Shown one piece after another: positions 17,113-27,970 of a stretch of DNA of 39,746 nucleotides; positions within the stretch are counted from its first letter, which is position 1, and each line of letters starts with the position of its first letter. Under the pieces are notes generated by a model that saw nothing but the letters and a program-made list of their open reading frames with translations, searched no databases and was not told the DNA's origin. Source of the DNA: Oscillospiraceae bacterium (GTDB taxonomy: Bacteria > Bacillota > Clostridia > Oscillospirales > Oscillospiraceae); NCBI GenBank assembly GCA_021201735.1, contig JAJQEJ010000042.1, positions 1-39,746 of the forward strand. The letters are read 5' to 3'. Both the position numbers and the translations under genes were made by a program.

Positions 17113-18114
17113 ATGTCGATATTGGTTACAGGCGGCGCAGGGTATATTGGAAGCCACTGCGTCGCTTCTCTTCTGGCGCAGGGGAAGGACGTCGCTGTGG
17201 TGGACAACCTCTCCACCGGCCACCGCGCCGCGCTGGGGGGCGGGCGGTTCTATGCTGGGGACGTGGCTGACCGCGCGTTTTTAGATTCGGTTTTTGCACA
17301 GGAGGAGGTTGAGGCGGTTATCCATTTTGCCGCCTTCTCTCTGGTCGGCGAAAGCATGGAGAAGCCGGAGAAGTATTTCCGCAACAACGTCATCGCCGGG
17401 CTCTCCCTCATTGAGACGATGCTGGCGCACCACACCCCCTATCTCGTCTTCTCCTCCACCGCCGCCACCTTTGGCGAGCCGGAATATACCCCGATTGACG
17501 AGGCACATCCGCAAACACCCACCAATCCGTATGGCGAGAGCAAGCTGATGGTGGAGCGTATGCTGCGGTGGTGCGACGCGGCACATGGGCTCAAATACTG
17601 CGCGCTGCGCTATTTTAACGTCGCCGGTGCCCTCTCTGACGGCAGTATCGGTGAAGATCACCGGCCCGAAACCCATCTGATTCCCATCCTCCTGCAGGTC
17701 GCGCAGGGAAAGCGGGATGCGCTCTCCCTCTACGGCACAGACTACCCCACCCGCGACGGTACCTGCGTGCGCGACTACATCCATGTGGAGGATCTGATCG
17801 ACGCGCACACCCTCGCGCTCAATTATCTGAAACGGGGCAATCCCTCCGCCTGCTTTAACCTCGGCAACGGACAGGGGTTTTCCAATCTCGAAATGATTGA
17901 GGCCGCCCGTCGCGTCACCGGCACACCCATCCCGGTCACAAACGCTCCGCGCCGCCTCGGTGACCCCGCCACCCTTATCGCCTCAAGCAGCAAAGCGATG
18001 GAGGTGCTCGGCTGGAAGCCGAATTATACAAATGTGGAGGACATGATCGCCTCCGCATGGCGCTGGCACAGCACCCATCCCAACGGCTATGAAGATGGAG
18101 GGCAGCATGGATGA
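17113..18114 (+). CDS. galE: UDP-glucose 4-epimerase
   Basis: It interconverts UDP-glucose and UDP-galactose using bound NAD. The Rossmann motif GGAGYIGSHC is at the start, the YxxxK pair is in NPYGESK, and the catalytic TA segment occurs as FSSTAATFG. The protein has 333 residues, near the usual 330-340. AAAGGTGGTG is upstream of the ATG. The stop overlaps the next gene's ATG as ATGA. No other Leloir genes are present, so the product may feed a glycoconjugate rather than galactose catabolism. Confidence 0.93.
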   Translation: MSILVTGGAGYIGSHCVASLLAQGKDVAVVDNLSTGHRAALGGGRFYAGDVADRAFLDSVFAQEEVEAVIHFAAFSLVGESMEKPEKYFRNNVIAGLSLIETMLAHHTPYLVFSSTAATFGEPEYTPIDEAHPQTPTNPYGESKLMVERMLRWCDAAHGLKYCALRYFNVAGALSDGSIGEDHRPETHLIPILLQVAQGKRDALSLYGTDYPTRDGTCVRDYIHVEDLIDAHTLALNYLKRGNPSACFNLGNGQGFSNLEMIEAARRVTGTPIPVTNAPRRLGDPATLIASSSKAMEVLGWKPNYTNVEDMIASAWRWHSTHPNGYEDGGQHG

Positions 18115-19061
18115 GTAAGCAAAAACGCCTGACACTGACGGTTGTCGTTCTGATCCTTGTGGTCTTGGCAGTCATCTCTGTGGTGCTGAATAGAGCACAG
18201 ACCGTTACCGTGAACTATAATCCGGAATACAGCTATGCAGACCTTGACACAGGTATCCGCATGGCGTATGTACATCTGGGGGATGGCACCGGCACGCCGG
18301 TGATTTTGATTCACGGCGCGACGGACAGCTATATCTCCTTTTCTCAGGTGGGCGCGCGCTTAACGGCGCTGGGGTATGACGTTTACATACCGGAGCTGCG
18401 CGGGCACGGGCACACAGATAAGCCAATGGAGGACGTCTATCAGGTGGAGGAACACGCCGAAGATATTGACGCCTTTATGAGCGCCATCGACCTGCAGGAT
18501 GCCAACATCGTAGGCCACTCACTAGGAAGCTTTGTGGCGCAGGATCTTGCCATTCTATTTCCGCAGCGCGTGCAGTCACTTACCCTGATCGGGAGTGCCG
18601 CCGCGGTCAGGGACAATCCCATGGTTGAATGGATGCTGTACGGAGGGGACGACTTCTCCGGCCTGATATCCTATGTCGACACGCTCCCGGAAGAATTTCT
18701 GCGCACATGGACAGACTCAAGCAACTATGACCCGGCGTTTGTGGAAGCTACCTATCAAAACGCGGCGGAGATGCCGGTCTATGCGTGGCGCAGCGCCTTC
18801 CTTGCAGTTGATTTGGATAACACGCCACTCCTTTGGGAAATTGAAGTGCCGGTTCTGATCATCTGGGGGAGTGACGATGTCTTTTTTCCCGAAAGCGACC
18901 AGCTTATGCTGCGCGAGTCGCTGAGCAGTGCAGAAGTCACGTTCCTCACCAAAGAGGGTGTCGGCCATAACACCCATTGGGAGGGCAACATGGGCACGGA
19001 AGTCGCGGGAGATATTGACACGTTTTTAGCGCATCATTCAGTGAATACACCGATGGAATAA
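18111..19061 (+). CDS. Membrane-anchored alpha/beta hydrolase
   Basis: The protein has 316 residues. An uncleaved signal-anchor (about residues 8-28, strongly hydrophobic) puts the catalytic domain outside the membrane. The oxyanion motif is ILIHGAT, the nucleophile elbow is GHSLGS, the acid lies in WGSDDVFFP and the His in GVGHNTHWE. It resembles haloperoxidase/lipase-type enzymes. It is translationally coupled to galE (ATGA overlap). The substrate is unknown; an ester-bearing surface or medium compound is plausible. Confidence 0.85.
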   Translation: MSKQKRLTLTVVVLILVVLAVISVVLNRAQTVTVNYNPEYSYADLDTGIRMAYVHLGDGTGTPVILIHGATDSYISFSQVGARLTALGYDVYIPELRGHGHTDKPMEDVYQVEEHAEDIDAFMSAIDLQDANIVGHSLGSFVAQDLAILFPQRVQSLTLIGSAAAVRDNPMVEWMLYGGDDFSGLISYVDTLPEEFLRTWTDSSNYDPAFVEATYQNAAEMPVYAWRSAFLAVDLDNTPLLWEIEVPVLIIWGSDDVFFPESDQLMLRESLSSAEVTFLTKEGVGHNTHWEGNMGTEVAGDIDTFLAHHSVNTPME

Positions 19062-19097
19062 GCGAACCCCCACCCATGGCAAGCTTCCATGTTTTAT

Positions 19098-19155
19098 GCA
19101 GAGGGTACCCCATTCAAAGAATATGGGTGCCCTCTGCAATCTCATTTTTCAGTTT
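19098..19155 (+). terminator. Terminator after the membrane-anchored hydrolase
   Basis: Positions 19098-19110 pair with 19125-19137 (13 bp with one G-T pair) around a 14-nt loop. T-rich bases (CATTTTTCAGTTTTTT) follow at 19143-19158. The loop holds the stop codon of the convergent yjbR-type gene, so the element is shared by two genes. Confidence 0.7.
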
Positions 19156-19509
19156 TTTCTTCAGCTTTTCAAACACAAGCTGATAGGAGTCGTCACAAAG
19201 CATTTTCAGCAACTCGTCCGACAGCGTACCGCCTAAGTCTACTGAATTCCACGTGCGCTTATCCATATAAAAACCGGGCATGATCTCCACATGTTCCTTT
19301 CTGAGCAGCTCGGCAAACATGGGGTCGCATTTTAAATTCAAAATGTCCTTATCGGCATACGCAGCATCATATTTTCCCGATGGGTGCATCACTGCCGCGA
19401 ACATTTTCCCGCCAACGTGGTAACGCAGCCATTCCCATTCCAGCTTATAATCCTTGGTCACGCCGGGCTTGGCCAATAAGTATTCATCCAGCCAGTTATA
19501 ACGGTGCAT
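19114..19509 (-). CDS. MmcQ/YjbR family protein
   Basis: This 131-residue protein starts MHRYNWLDEYLLAKPG and shows the family's features: VTKDYKLEWEW, the VGGKMFAAV strand and the PGFYMDKRTWNSVDL segment. The family has a double-wing or CyaY-like DNA-binding fold; its biological role is not settled. The start at 19509 has AGGAG 8 bases upstream. It stands alone, convergent with the hydrolase gene and divergent from the ferredoxin-nitroreductase gene. Confidence 0.85.
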   Translation of the reverse strand: MHRYNWLDEYLLAKPGVTKDYKLEWEWLRYHVGGKMFAAVMHPSGKYDAAYADKDILNLKCDPMFAELLRKEHVEIMPGFYMDKRTWNSVDLGGTLSDELLKMLCDDSYQLVFEKLKKKLKNEIAEGTHIL

Positions 19510-19591
19510 AAAACCGTCTCCTCTCATTCGCACTTTTCAAATTACAGATGAAATGTTAGAATAGTATACATCAAACTATGGAGGCTAAATC

Positions 19592-20362
19592 ATGGTACAA
19601 ATTCAGGAAGCAGCCTGTACGGGCTGCGGCACTTGTGTGAGAGACTGTCCCGGCATGTGCTTGTCTCTTGCCGAAGGGAAGGCGCGCTATCAAGGCCCCT
19701 GCATTACGTGCGGGCACTGTGTCGCCATCTGTCCTACGGGCGCTGTTGCTATTCCGGAATATGAGATGGATGACATTCAGCCGGTCAATCCGCCGCTGAT
19801 ACCCTTTCCGACGCTGTTAAATTTTATGAAATCCAGAAGAAGCATACGGCACTATCAGGATCAAAAGATCGAGCAGGAGAAGCTAAATAATCTTATTCAG
19901 GCAGGCCGCTATGCTCCGACGGCCATGAACCTGCAGGCATGCCGGTTTATCGTTGTGCAGGAAAAGCTGCCGGAGCTCAAACGCATTGCATGGAATTTTA
20001 TAGAGGAATTTACGGCGAGCGGCCAGGCAGGGTCGGAGGCGTTCGCGGGACTGCTCAACCTGCGGCAGGAACAGGAAATCGACTATCTGTTCCGCAACGC
20101 ACCGGCAGTGCTCTATATTGCGGCAGAGCGCGTTTGGGACGCCGGCCTTGCCGCGCAAAATATTGAGCTTGCCGCCGTCTCACAAGGCCTCGGCGTACTG
20201 CATAACGGGTATCTTTGCAGGGCGAGCGCAAACAGCGCAGAAGCAAAGGAACTCCTCCAACCAAACGGCAAGCCGCTCGCAATCTGTATGCTCCTCGGCT
20301 ATCCTGACGTGCGCTACATCCGCACCGCGCCACGCAAAAAGGCGGATGTCCGCTTTCTGTAA
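19592..20362 (+). CDS. Ferredoxin-domain nitroreductase
   Basis: Residues 1-55 form a two-cluster ferredoxin (CTGCGTCVRDCPG and CITCGHCVAICPTG), and residues 75-256 form an FMN-dependent nitroreductase domain that begins at SRRSIRHYQDQK. The fusion would let the flavin domain take electrons directly from the iron-sulfur clusters in anaerobes. The Arg-rich RSIRxY motif contacts FMN phosphate. TGGAGG precedes the ATG at 19592. Substrates are unknown. It is convergent with recQ, only 11 bases apart, and no terminator is visible between them. Confidence 0.92.
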   Translation: MVQIQEAACTGCGTCVRDCPGMCLSLAEGKARYQGPCITCGHCVAICPTGAVAIPEYEMDDIQPVNPPLIPFPTLLNFMKSRRSIRHYQDQKIEQEKLNNLIQAGRYAPTAMNLQACRFIVVQEKLPELKRIAWNFIEEFTASGQAGSEAFAGLLNLRQEQEIDYLFRNAPAVLYIAAERVWDAGLAAQNIELAAVSQGLGVLHNGYLCRASANSAEAKELLQPNGKPLAICMLLGYPDVRYIRTAPRKKADVRFL

Positions 20363-20373
20363 TAATAGACAAT

Positions 20374-22233
20374 TTAATCCGTGTACGCCGCAATTACAGA
20401 GAGAAACTGCGCGCCGTATTTTTTCATCTTGTTTTCACCGACACCGGAAACCTGCAAAAATTCCCGTTCGGTGCGCGGACGCCTTGCACACATGTCCCGC
20501 AGCGCCGCATCGGTAAAGATGACATACGCGGGCAGGCTTGCCTGCTTGGCAAGGGTGGTGCGCAGGTCTCTGAGTGCGGCAAACAATTGCTCATCGACCA
20601 GATACAGCACCGCGTCTCCGGTGCCTCGCACGTCGGCCTTGCGCCGCTTTATCTCAGCCTCACCGCGCTTTGGCACTTTGATAGCAAACGGCGCGCCCTG
20701 AAGCAGAAAAGGCTCGGACTGCGCAGTGCACTCCAATACAGGGTAGTCGCCCTTTGACACGGCCAGCACACCCGCCTCGATTAACCGGTCGGCAACGTCA
20801 CAGATACGCTGAACCGGAACGGTCGATAAACTGCCGTAGTCATCCGCACTCACAGCCCGGATTTTCTCCGCCGAGGCGCTCTCCCGCCCGTGTAGGTACT
20901 CCGCGACGGAGCGCTTGCCAAAGCTCCGGCACCGGTCGCGCAGCACTGCCACACAGGAAAGCAACCGGTGCGCCGCGGCGGTTGCGTCCACCGTCTCAAA
21001 CTCCTGCAGACAGTTGCCACAGCTGCCGCAATAGCCTTGCGCCTCCTCTCCGAAATAGCGCAGGATATAGCCGCGCAGGCAGTCGGTCGTCGTGGCGTAC
21101 CATGTCATGCGTTTGAGCAGCTCATGTTCCTTCTCAAGCCGCTGCGCGCGCTCCTCCGGCGTCATATCTTCACATAATTCCGAGCTTTTTTCAATCAGAA
21201 ATTTGTTCATCTGCACGTCCTGTCCACTGTAGAGAAGGATGCACGCGGCGGGTGACCCGTCCCGTCCGGCGCGCCCCGCCTCCTGATAATAGCTCTCCAT
21301 ATTTTTCGGCATATTATAATGGACAACAAAGGAGACGTTTGCCTTGTCGATGCCCATCCCGAAGGCGTTGGTGGCGACCATGATCCGCACGCGGTCGTAC
21401 TGAAAATCCTCCTGATTGCGCGCCCGGTCGGCATCCGCCATACCGGCATGGTATGCGGCGGCGGTATATCCCGCCTTACAGAGCTGTCCGGTCACGAGCT
21501 CCACATTCTTTCTCGTGGCGCAGTAGACAATGCCGCTCTGCTCTTCCCGTCCGCGCAGGATCGTAAGCAGCTCCCCCGTTTTATCCCGCGGCGCGCGCAC
21601 CTCGTAGGAGAGGTTCGGGCGGTCAAAGCCGGTGGTGAGGCAATAGGGCTCGTCGAGCTCCAGCAGGGCGCGAATATCCTCTCTGACCTTTTCGGTAGCG
21701 GTTGCGGTAAAGGCCCCCACCACGGGGCGCTTTGGCAGCGCGCGGATAAAATCGGCAACCTGCAGATAGCTGGGGCGGAAATCCTGTCCCCACTGGGAGA
21801 TGCAGTGTGCCTCATCCACGGCGACCATGGAGACATCAATCTGCCGCACCACCGTCTGAAAGCTCTCTGTGAGCAGGCGCTCCGGCGCAACGTAGATAAT
21901 TTTATACTGCGCCTGCGCGGCGCGCGCCATGGCGGTTTTGTACTGCCCCGCCGAGAGGGAGCTGTTGAGGTACGCCGCACGCACCCCCAGCTGGAGCAGG
22001 GCGGAAACCTGATCTTTCATCAGTGAGATGAGCGGAGAGATGACCAGCGTGACCCCCGGCAGCGCCAGCGCAGGCACCTGATAACAGATGGATTTTCCCG
22101 CGCCAGTGGGCATCACGCAGAGCACGTCCCGCCCGGCAAGCATCTCCTCAATGCTCTCCGCCTGACCGGGGCGAAATTCTGTGTATCCAAAATACTGCTT
22201 TAACAGCGCGGCGCTTGTCTCTGTCTGTTCCAT
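20374..22233 (-). CDS. recQ: ATP-dependent DNA helicase RecQ
   Basis: It unwinds DNA 3'-5' in recombination and repair. The Walker A motif is PTGAGKS (Lys47), the DEAH box is in VDEAHCISQWG, and motif VI reads QEAGRAGRDG. A Cys4 zinc region (CLRGY, YCGSCGNC) lies after the helicase core, followed by a winged-helix region and a C-terminal HRDC domain (about residues 545-619). The protein has 619 residues. The aromatic-rich loop reads QWGQDF, with Gln where E. coli has His. It follows tmcAL by 33 bases, probably as a two-gene operon. Confidence 0.95.
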   Translation of the reverse strand: MEQTETSAALLKQYFGYTEFRPGQAESIEEMLAGRDVLCVMPTGAGKSICYQVPALALPGVTLVISPLISLMKDQVSALLQLGVRAAYLNSSLSAGQYKTAMARAAQAQYKIIYVAPERLLTESFQTVVRQIDVSMVAVDEAHCISQWGQDFRPSYLQVADFIRALPKRPVVGAFTATATEKVREDIRALLELDEPYCLTTGFDRPNLSYEVRAPRDKTGELLTILRGREEQSGIVYCATRKNVELVTGQLCKAGYTAAAYHAGMADADRARNQEDFQYDRVRIMVATNAFGMGIDKANVSFVVHYNMPKNMESYYQEAGRAGRDGSPAACILLYSGQDVQMNKFLIEKSSELCEDMTPEERAQRLEKEHELLKRMTWYATTTDCLRGYILRYFGEEAQGYCGSCGNCLQEFETVDATAAAHRLLSCVAVLRDRCRSFGKRSVAEYLHGRESASAEKIRAVSADDYGSLSTVPVQRICDVADRLIEAGVLAVSKGDYPVLECTAQSEPFLLQGAPFAIKVPKRGEAEIKRRKADVRGTGDAVLYLVDEQLFAALRDLRTTLAKQASLPAYVIFTDAALRDMCARRPRTEREFLQVSGVGENKMKKYGAQFLSVIAAYTD

Positions 22234-22266
22234 GCTCCGTCTCCCCCTCGTCTCTGTTTCTTCATC

Positions 22267-23472
22267 TTACCCCAGATCTTCCGCCGCGTCAACCGGACTG
22301 GAATGCCACTCCAAACCACAGGGACGGGGGTTTGGAAAGCAGAGGGCGTAGAGATCCGTCGCCCGCGCTTCGCACCGAAACAGCGCCTGCGCCTCCTGAC
22401 CCAGATTCTTCACATGGGCGGGCTTTGTCAGCACCGGCAGGGTGGCCGTCCCCTTCATCCGCCTGAGTATCTCATGCCCGCGCGCGTTGCTACCCAGCAC
22501 ACGCAGGTAGAGGGGGTGGGGCGGGCGGTTCTCCGCCGTCAGGCCGAGAAAAGCCCATAGGAGCAGCCGCCGCAGACGGGCGTGGGGATAGCGCTTGGTC
22601 TTGGCGTGGGCGAGGAACTCCGCCACACCGCACGCCTGTCGCGCGCAGCGGCGCAGCCGCTCCGGCAGCCCCTCCGCCACACCGCCATCGGGCAGGGCGG
22701 CAAAATCGGCGGCGGACATCCCCCGCAGGCGCGCAAGCATGGCGCGCTCCACATGCCGGAGGTCTGCGCATGTTTCCTTCCGCAGACGAAGTTCTGTCGC
22801 GTCGCGTACAAAAGGCGCAACTTCGTCCGGCGTGCCTTCCCGCAGCATCTTGCGCAGCGCGGTCGCCGGAAGAAAGGCCGCATCCTCCCCCGCTGCATGG
22901 TGCGTACATCCATGTCGCTTGATGGTCATGGGTTCTATCCTGGCGGACATGCGCATGAGCGCCCGCAGGTATTCCACGCCAAGGTTATTGTTCGGATGGG
23001 AAAGGCATTCCCCCGCCGCGCCGATTCTGTCGCGGACGGCGGCGGCGCGGGCCGCGGGAAACGACATCCCCTCCCGCAAAAAGCCCTTCAGGGCTGCCGG
23101 ATACCCTTCCGAATCAAGGCATGTGGCGGCGTCACGCAAATCCTCCAGCGTCCCGCACTCACTGCCGAAGCTGAGGAAATCAACCACGCCGCAGGCGGCG
23201 AGGGTTTCCACCGCGCCACGCGCAAAATGCTCCGCCGAGGACGCCGCCCAGACGGTGGGGAGCTCCAGCACCAGATCGGCGCCCCCCTCCAGCGCAAACG
23301 TAGCGCGCGTCCACTTGTCAAAAATTGCGCAGTCGCCGCCCTGTGTCCAGTGCCCGCTCATGACGCAGAGTATCCCGCTCTCGCCGCCGATTGCGCGCCG
23401 CGTCTCTGCAATGTGCCACGCGTGTCCGTTATGAAACGGGTTGTATTCGGCGATCATACCCGCAATCTTCAT
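22267..23472 (-). CDS. tmcAL: tRNA(Met) cytidine acetate ligase (YlbM/DUF795)
   Basis: This 401-residue protein forms N4-acetylcytidine at the wobble position of elongator tRNA-Met using ATP and acetate. It has the nucleotidyltransferase motif EYNPFHNGHAWHI (HNGH at residues 14-17). Also typical are CVMSGHWTQGG and VLELP, the latter followed by SSAEHFA. ATG 23472 is taken at the conserved MKIAGMIAEYN; GGGGTG lies upstream. It is divergent from ackA, so the acetate-activating enzyme neighbours the acetate-making one. It is probably cotranscribed with recQ. Confidence 0.92.
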   Translation of the reverse strand: MKIAGMIAEYNPFHNGHAWHIAETRRAIGGESGILCVMSGHWTQGGDCAIFDKWTRATFALEGGADLVLELPTVWAASSAEHFARGAVETLAACGVVDFLSFGSECGTLEDLRDAATCLDSEGYPAALKGFLREGMSFPAARAAAVRDRIGAAGECLSHPNNNLGVEYLRALMRMSARIEPMTIKRHGCTHHAAGEDAAFLPATALRKMLREGTPDEVAPFVRDATELRLRKETCADLRHVERAMLARLRGMSAADFAALPDGGVAEGLPERLRRCARQACGVAEFLAHAKTKRYPHARLRRLLLWAFLGLTAENRPPHPLYLRVLGSNARGHEILRRMKGTATLPVLTKPAHVKNLGQEAQALFRCEARATDLYALCFPNPRPCGLEWHSSPVDAAEDLG

Positions 23473-23524
23473 GCGTACACCCCAAACTTTCTGCGCCTTT
23501 CCATGCAAAAAAGATAATTTTGAC

Positions 23525-23553
23525 TTGTCCTTTTAAAAAAACAGCGCTATAAT
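23525..23553 (+). promoter_or_regulatory. Promoter of ackA
   Basis: TTGTCC at 23525-23530 and TATAAT at 23548-23553 are separated by 17 bases. A second TATAAT at 23558-23563 has no -35. The transcript would have a leader of about 55 bases. Confidence 0.6.
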
Positions 23554-23614
23554 GAAGTATAATGTACCTCATGACATATTGCAACATCAAGAAAACATAA
23601 GGAGCGATTATCGA

Positions 23615-24811
23615 ATGAAAGTTTTGGTCATCAATGCGGGCAGTTCTTCTCTGAAATACCAGCTCATGCAGCCGGAGGACGGCGCGATTTTGGCAAAAGG
23701 ACTTTGCGAGCGCATCGGTATTGACGGAAGCCTGACCCATAAAGTACCCGGCAAGGAGGACAAGGAGTTCTCCATCCCCATGCCCACCCACGCAGAGGCG
23801 ATCAACGCGGTGCTCGCGGCACTGACGAATCCTGAGTACGGCGTCATCTCCAGCATGGATGAAATCGACGCGGTCGGCCACCGCGTGGTCCACGGCGGAG
23901 AGGAATTCGCCTCCTCCGTGCTGATTGATAAAGACGTGATGGATGCCCTGTACGCTTGTGTCCCCCTCGCGCCGCTCCATAACCCCGCCAACATTACAGG
24001 GATTGAGGCTTGCCGCAGCGTCATACCGAACGTCCCCATGGTCGCCGTGTTCGACACCGCGTTCCACCAGACCATCCCGCCCAAGGCATTTCTCTATGCG
24101 CTCCCCTATGAGTACTATACCGAAAACCATGTACGCCGCTATGGGTTCCACGGCACCTCTCACTTTTACGTCTCCCGCCGGGCAGCGGAGATGGTCGGCC
24201 GCCCGATTGAGGAGCTCAAGATCGTCTCCTGCCATCTGGGTAACGGCTCCTCCGTCACCGCCATTAATGGCGGCAAGTCGGTCGACACCTCCATGGGCTT
24301 CACCCCGCTCGACGGCCTGCCCATGGGTACCCGTTGCGGCGCAATTGACCCCTCCATTGTGGAATACCTGATGCAGGTACGCAATATGACCGCGGAAGAA
24401 GTGAACGACGTGATGAACAAAAAGTCCGGCGTGCTGGGTATTTCGGGCGTCTCCTCCGACTTCCGCGATCTGGACAAGGCCGCGGCGGAGGGCAATGAGC
24501 GCGCACAGCTCGCCATCGACCTCTTCTGCTACAAGGTCACCAAGCGCATTGGCTCCGCCGCTGCAGGCATGGGCGGTGTGGATGTTGTCATCTTCACCGC
24601 GGGTGTCGGCGAAAACTCTGCCGACTTGCGCGCAAAAATCGTCTCCGGCCTTGAGTTCATTGGCATTGCCATTGATCCCGAAAAGAATAACACCCGCGGA
24701 AAGGAAACGGATATTTCCGCCCCCGGCGCAAAGGTGCACACCCTCATCGTCCCGACCAACGAGGAGCTTGTGATCGCCATGGACACCGCGTCCATCGTGG
24801 GGAAGAAATAA
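23615..24811 (+). CDS. ackA: Acetate kinase
   Basis: It makes ATP and acetate from acetyl phosphate, the main fermentative energy step. The 398 residues contain [15 protein letters not shown] (first AckA signature), [17 protein letters not shown] (second signature) and the CHLGNGSS phosphate motif. TAAGGAGCG precedes ATG 23615. Phosphotransacetylase is not in the window. A perfect terminator follows. Confidence 0.97.
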   Translation: MKVLVINAGSSSLKYQLMQPEDGAILAKGLCERIGIDGSLTHKVPGKEDKEFSIPMPTHAEAINAVLAALTNPEYGVISSMDEIDAVGHRVVHGGEEFASSVLIDKDVMDALYACVPLAPLHNPANITGIEACRSVIPNVPMVAVFDTAFHQTIPPKAFLYALPYEYYTENHVRRYGFHGTSHFYVSRRAAEMVGRPIEELKIVSCHLGNGSSVTAINGGKSVDTSMGFTPLDGLPMGTRCGAIDPSIVEYLMQVRNMTAEEVNDVMNKKSGVLGISGVSSDFRDLDKAAAEGNERAQLAIDLFCYKVTKRIGSAAAGMGGVDVVIFTAGVGENSADLRAKIVSGLEFIGIAIDPEKNNTRGKETDISAPGAKVHTLIVPTNEELVIAMDTASIVGKK

Positions 24812-24834
24812 CCTGCCTTTCGCGGTCACGCTCC

Positions 24835-24870
24835 AGCCGCGCAGTTACAGTGTGAACTGCGCGGCTTTTA
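24835..24870 (+). terminator. Terminator after ackA
   Basis: AGCCGCGCAGTT (24835-24846) pairs perfectly with 24855-24866 around an 8-nt loop and is followed by TTTTATATAA. The tail overlaps possible promoter elements of the next gene. Confidence 0.85.
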
Positions 24871-24918
24871 TATAATATAGCTATGATAAAAAAATCACAA
24901 TTATAAGGAGAAGGTTCT

Positions 24919-26274
<1,356 letters not shown>

Positions 26275-26277
26275 GCT

Positions 26278-27861
26278 ATGATCCAGATCTCCAATATTCC
26301 GCTTCCCATTGACGGCACGACGGAGGATTTAGAGCGGGCGGCGGCGCGGATGCTCGGCATTTCCAGTCGTCAGATCGGCAGCTTTGCCATTGCGCGCAAA
26401 TCCATCGACGCACGCAAAAAAAGTAATGTACACTATGTTTGCACTGTAACCTTTGCAACAGCTCAGGAGGCGGCCTTGGTTTCCAAAGCCGCCTCCCGCC
26501 ATATCTCGCTTGTTGCGCCTGCCAACTATGCGTTCCCCCCTGTGCAGCGTGCCTCCTCTCTCCCGCCTGTCGTGGTTGGGATGGGCCCTGCGGGTCTGTT
26601 TGCCGCGCTCTTTCTTGCGCGCGCCGGTGTTCCGTGCATTCTGCTTGAGCGCGGGCAGCCTGTGGAGCAGCGCGAAAAAGATATTGACGCGTTCTGGCGG
26701 GGCGGGGCGCTCTCTGAAACGTCCAACGTGCAGTTCGGCGAGGGGGGCGCGGGCACCTTTTCCGACGGAAAGCTGACCACCGGCACCCACGACCCACGCA
26801 TCGCGACGGTGCTCCAGACGCTCGTGGCGGCGGGTGCGCCGGAGGACATCCTCTGGCAGCACAAGCCGCACATCGGCTCCGACCTCCTGCGCGGGATGGT
26901 CGCGCGCATACGGACGGAGCTGCGCTCGCTCGGCTGTGATATTCGATTCGGGCACCGACTGGGCGGCATTACCCTGCGCGGCGGCGCACTCGCAGGCCTC
27001 ACCGTAATGGGGTCGGGCGGCACCTATTCCCTGCCCGTCGACACGGTGGTACTCGCCACCGGCCACTCCGCGCGGGACACCGTTCAGATGCTCTTTGATG
27101 CGGGCGTGCCCATGCAGGCTAAGTCCTTTGCTATCGGCGTGCGCATTGAGCATTTACAGGCAGATATCTCCGCTGCACAGTACGGCGCGGCTTGGCACAG
27201 GTTACCGGCCGCCGACTATAAGCTCGCCTGCCACCTCCCGAACGGCAGATCGGCCTTTACCTTCTGTGTCTGCCCCGGCGGGCAGGTGGTTGCCGCCGCG
27301 TCGGAGCAGGGACATCTGGTGACCAACGGCATGAGCCTGCGCGCGCGGGACGGGACCAACTGCAACGGCGGTTTTCTGGTGGGTGTTTCCCCCGCCGACT
27401 TCCCGACCGAGCACCCACTCGCGGGGATTGCCTTTCAGCGGCAGTGGGAGCGCGCGGCGTTCCAACTCGGCGGCAGCAACTATGCAGCCCCTGTACAGCG
27501 CGTGGAGGATTTTCTGAAGAGCCGTCCGTCCCGGCGCGTGGGCGCGCTCACCCCGACCTATCTGCCGGGCGTCACGCCCTGCGACCTGTCCGGGTGCCTG
27601 CCCTCCTTTGTCGCCGAAACCCTGCGCGGGGCATTGCCGCTCTTTGGGCAAAAGCTCAAAAACTTCGACCGCCCCGATGCCCTCCTCACTGGTGTGGAGA
27701 CTCGCTCCTCCTCCCCCGTGCGCATCCTGCGCGACGAGACGCTGCAATCCCCTGTACGGGGTATCTATCCCTGCGGCGAGGGCGCGGGCTATGCGGGCGG
27801 GATTGTCTCCGCCGCCGTAGACGGCATCCGCGTAGCCGAAGCGATCGCCGGACAGGCGTAA
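26278..27861 (+). CDS. FAD-dependent dehydrogenase (COG2509 type)
   Basis: The protein has 527 residues. An N-terminal ferredoxin-like or RRM-like segment (about residues 1-85) is followed by the dinucleotide-binding motif VVGMGPAGLFAAL (Gly101, 103, 106), then GEGGAGTFSDGKL and a C-terminal CGEGAGYAGGIVSAAVDG that closes around the FAD. This fits uncharacterised NAD(P)/FAD oxidoreductases found in most Clostridia. Its ATG lies 3 bases after the GDH stop and lacks its own ribosome binding site, so it seems to depend on translation coupling with gdhA. The substrate is unknown. Confidence 0.9.
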   Translation: MIQISNIPLPIDGTTEDLERAAARMLGISSRQIGSFAIARKSIDARKKSNVHYVCTVTFATAQEAALVSKAASRHISLVAPANYAFPPVQRASSLPPVVVGMGPAGLFAALFLARAGVPCILLERGQPVEQREKDIDAFWRGGALSETSNVQFGEGGAGTFSDGKLTTGTHDPRIATVLQTLVAAGAPEDILWQHKPHIGSDLLRGMVARIRTELRSLGCDIRFGHRLGGITLRGGALAGLTVMGSGGTYSLPVDTVVLATGHSARDTVQMLFDAGVPMQAKSFAIGVRIEHLQADISAAQYGAAWHRLPAADYKLACHLPNGRSAFTFCVCPGGQVVAAASEQGHLVTNGMSLRARDGTNCNGGFLVGVSPADFPTEHPLAGIAFQRQWERAAFQLGGSNYAAPVQRVEDFLKSRPSRRVGALTPTYLPGVTPCDLSGCLPSFVAETLRGALPLFGQKLKNFDRPDALLTGVETRSSSPVRILRDETLQSPVRGIYPCGEGAGYAGGIVSAAVDGIRVAEAIAGQA

Positions 27862-27970
27862 AATAAATGGAAAAATTTTTTCTCGGTTTGTAACTTTTTT
27901 GAGATGGATTCCGTCGAATTATACCGTATCCTAATACTATGAGATGAAGAAAGAAAGGATACGTATACTT

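Noticed and set aside
23429-24829. Long reverse-strand frame of 466 codons opposite ackA
   Set aside because: It is a frame shadow of ackA, whose motifs, start site and terminator are clear. The reverse frame has no known motif or ribosome binding site. Similar shadows oppose the cyclase, the DUF234 gene, recQ and the radical SAM gene.
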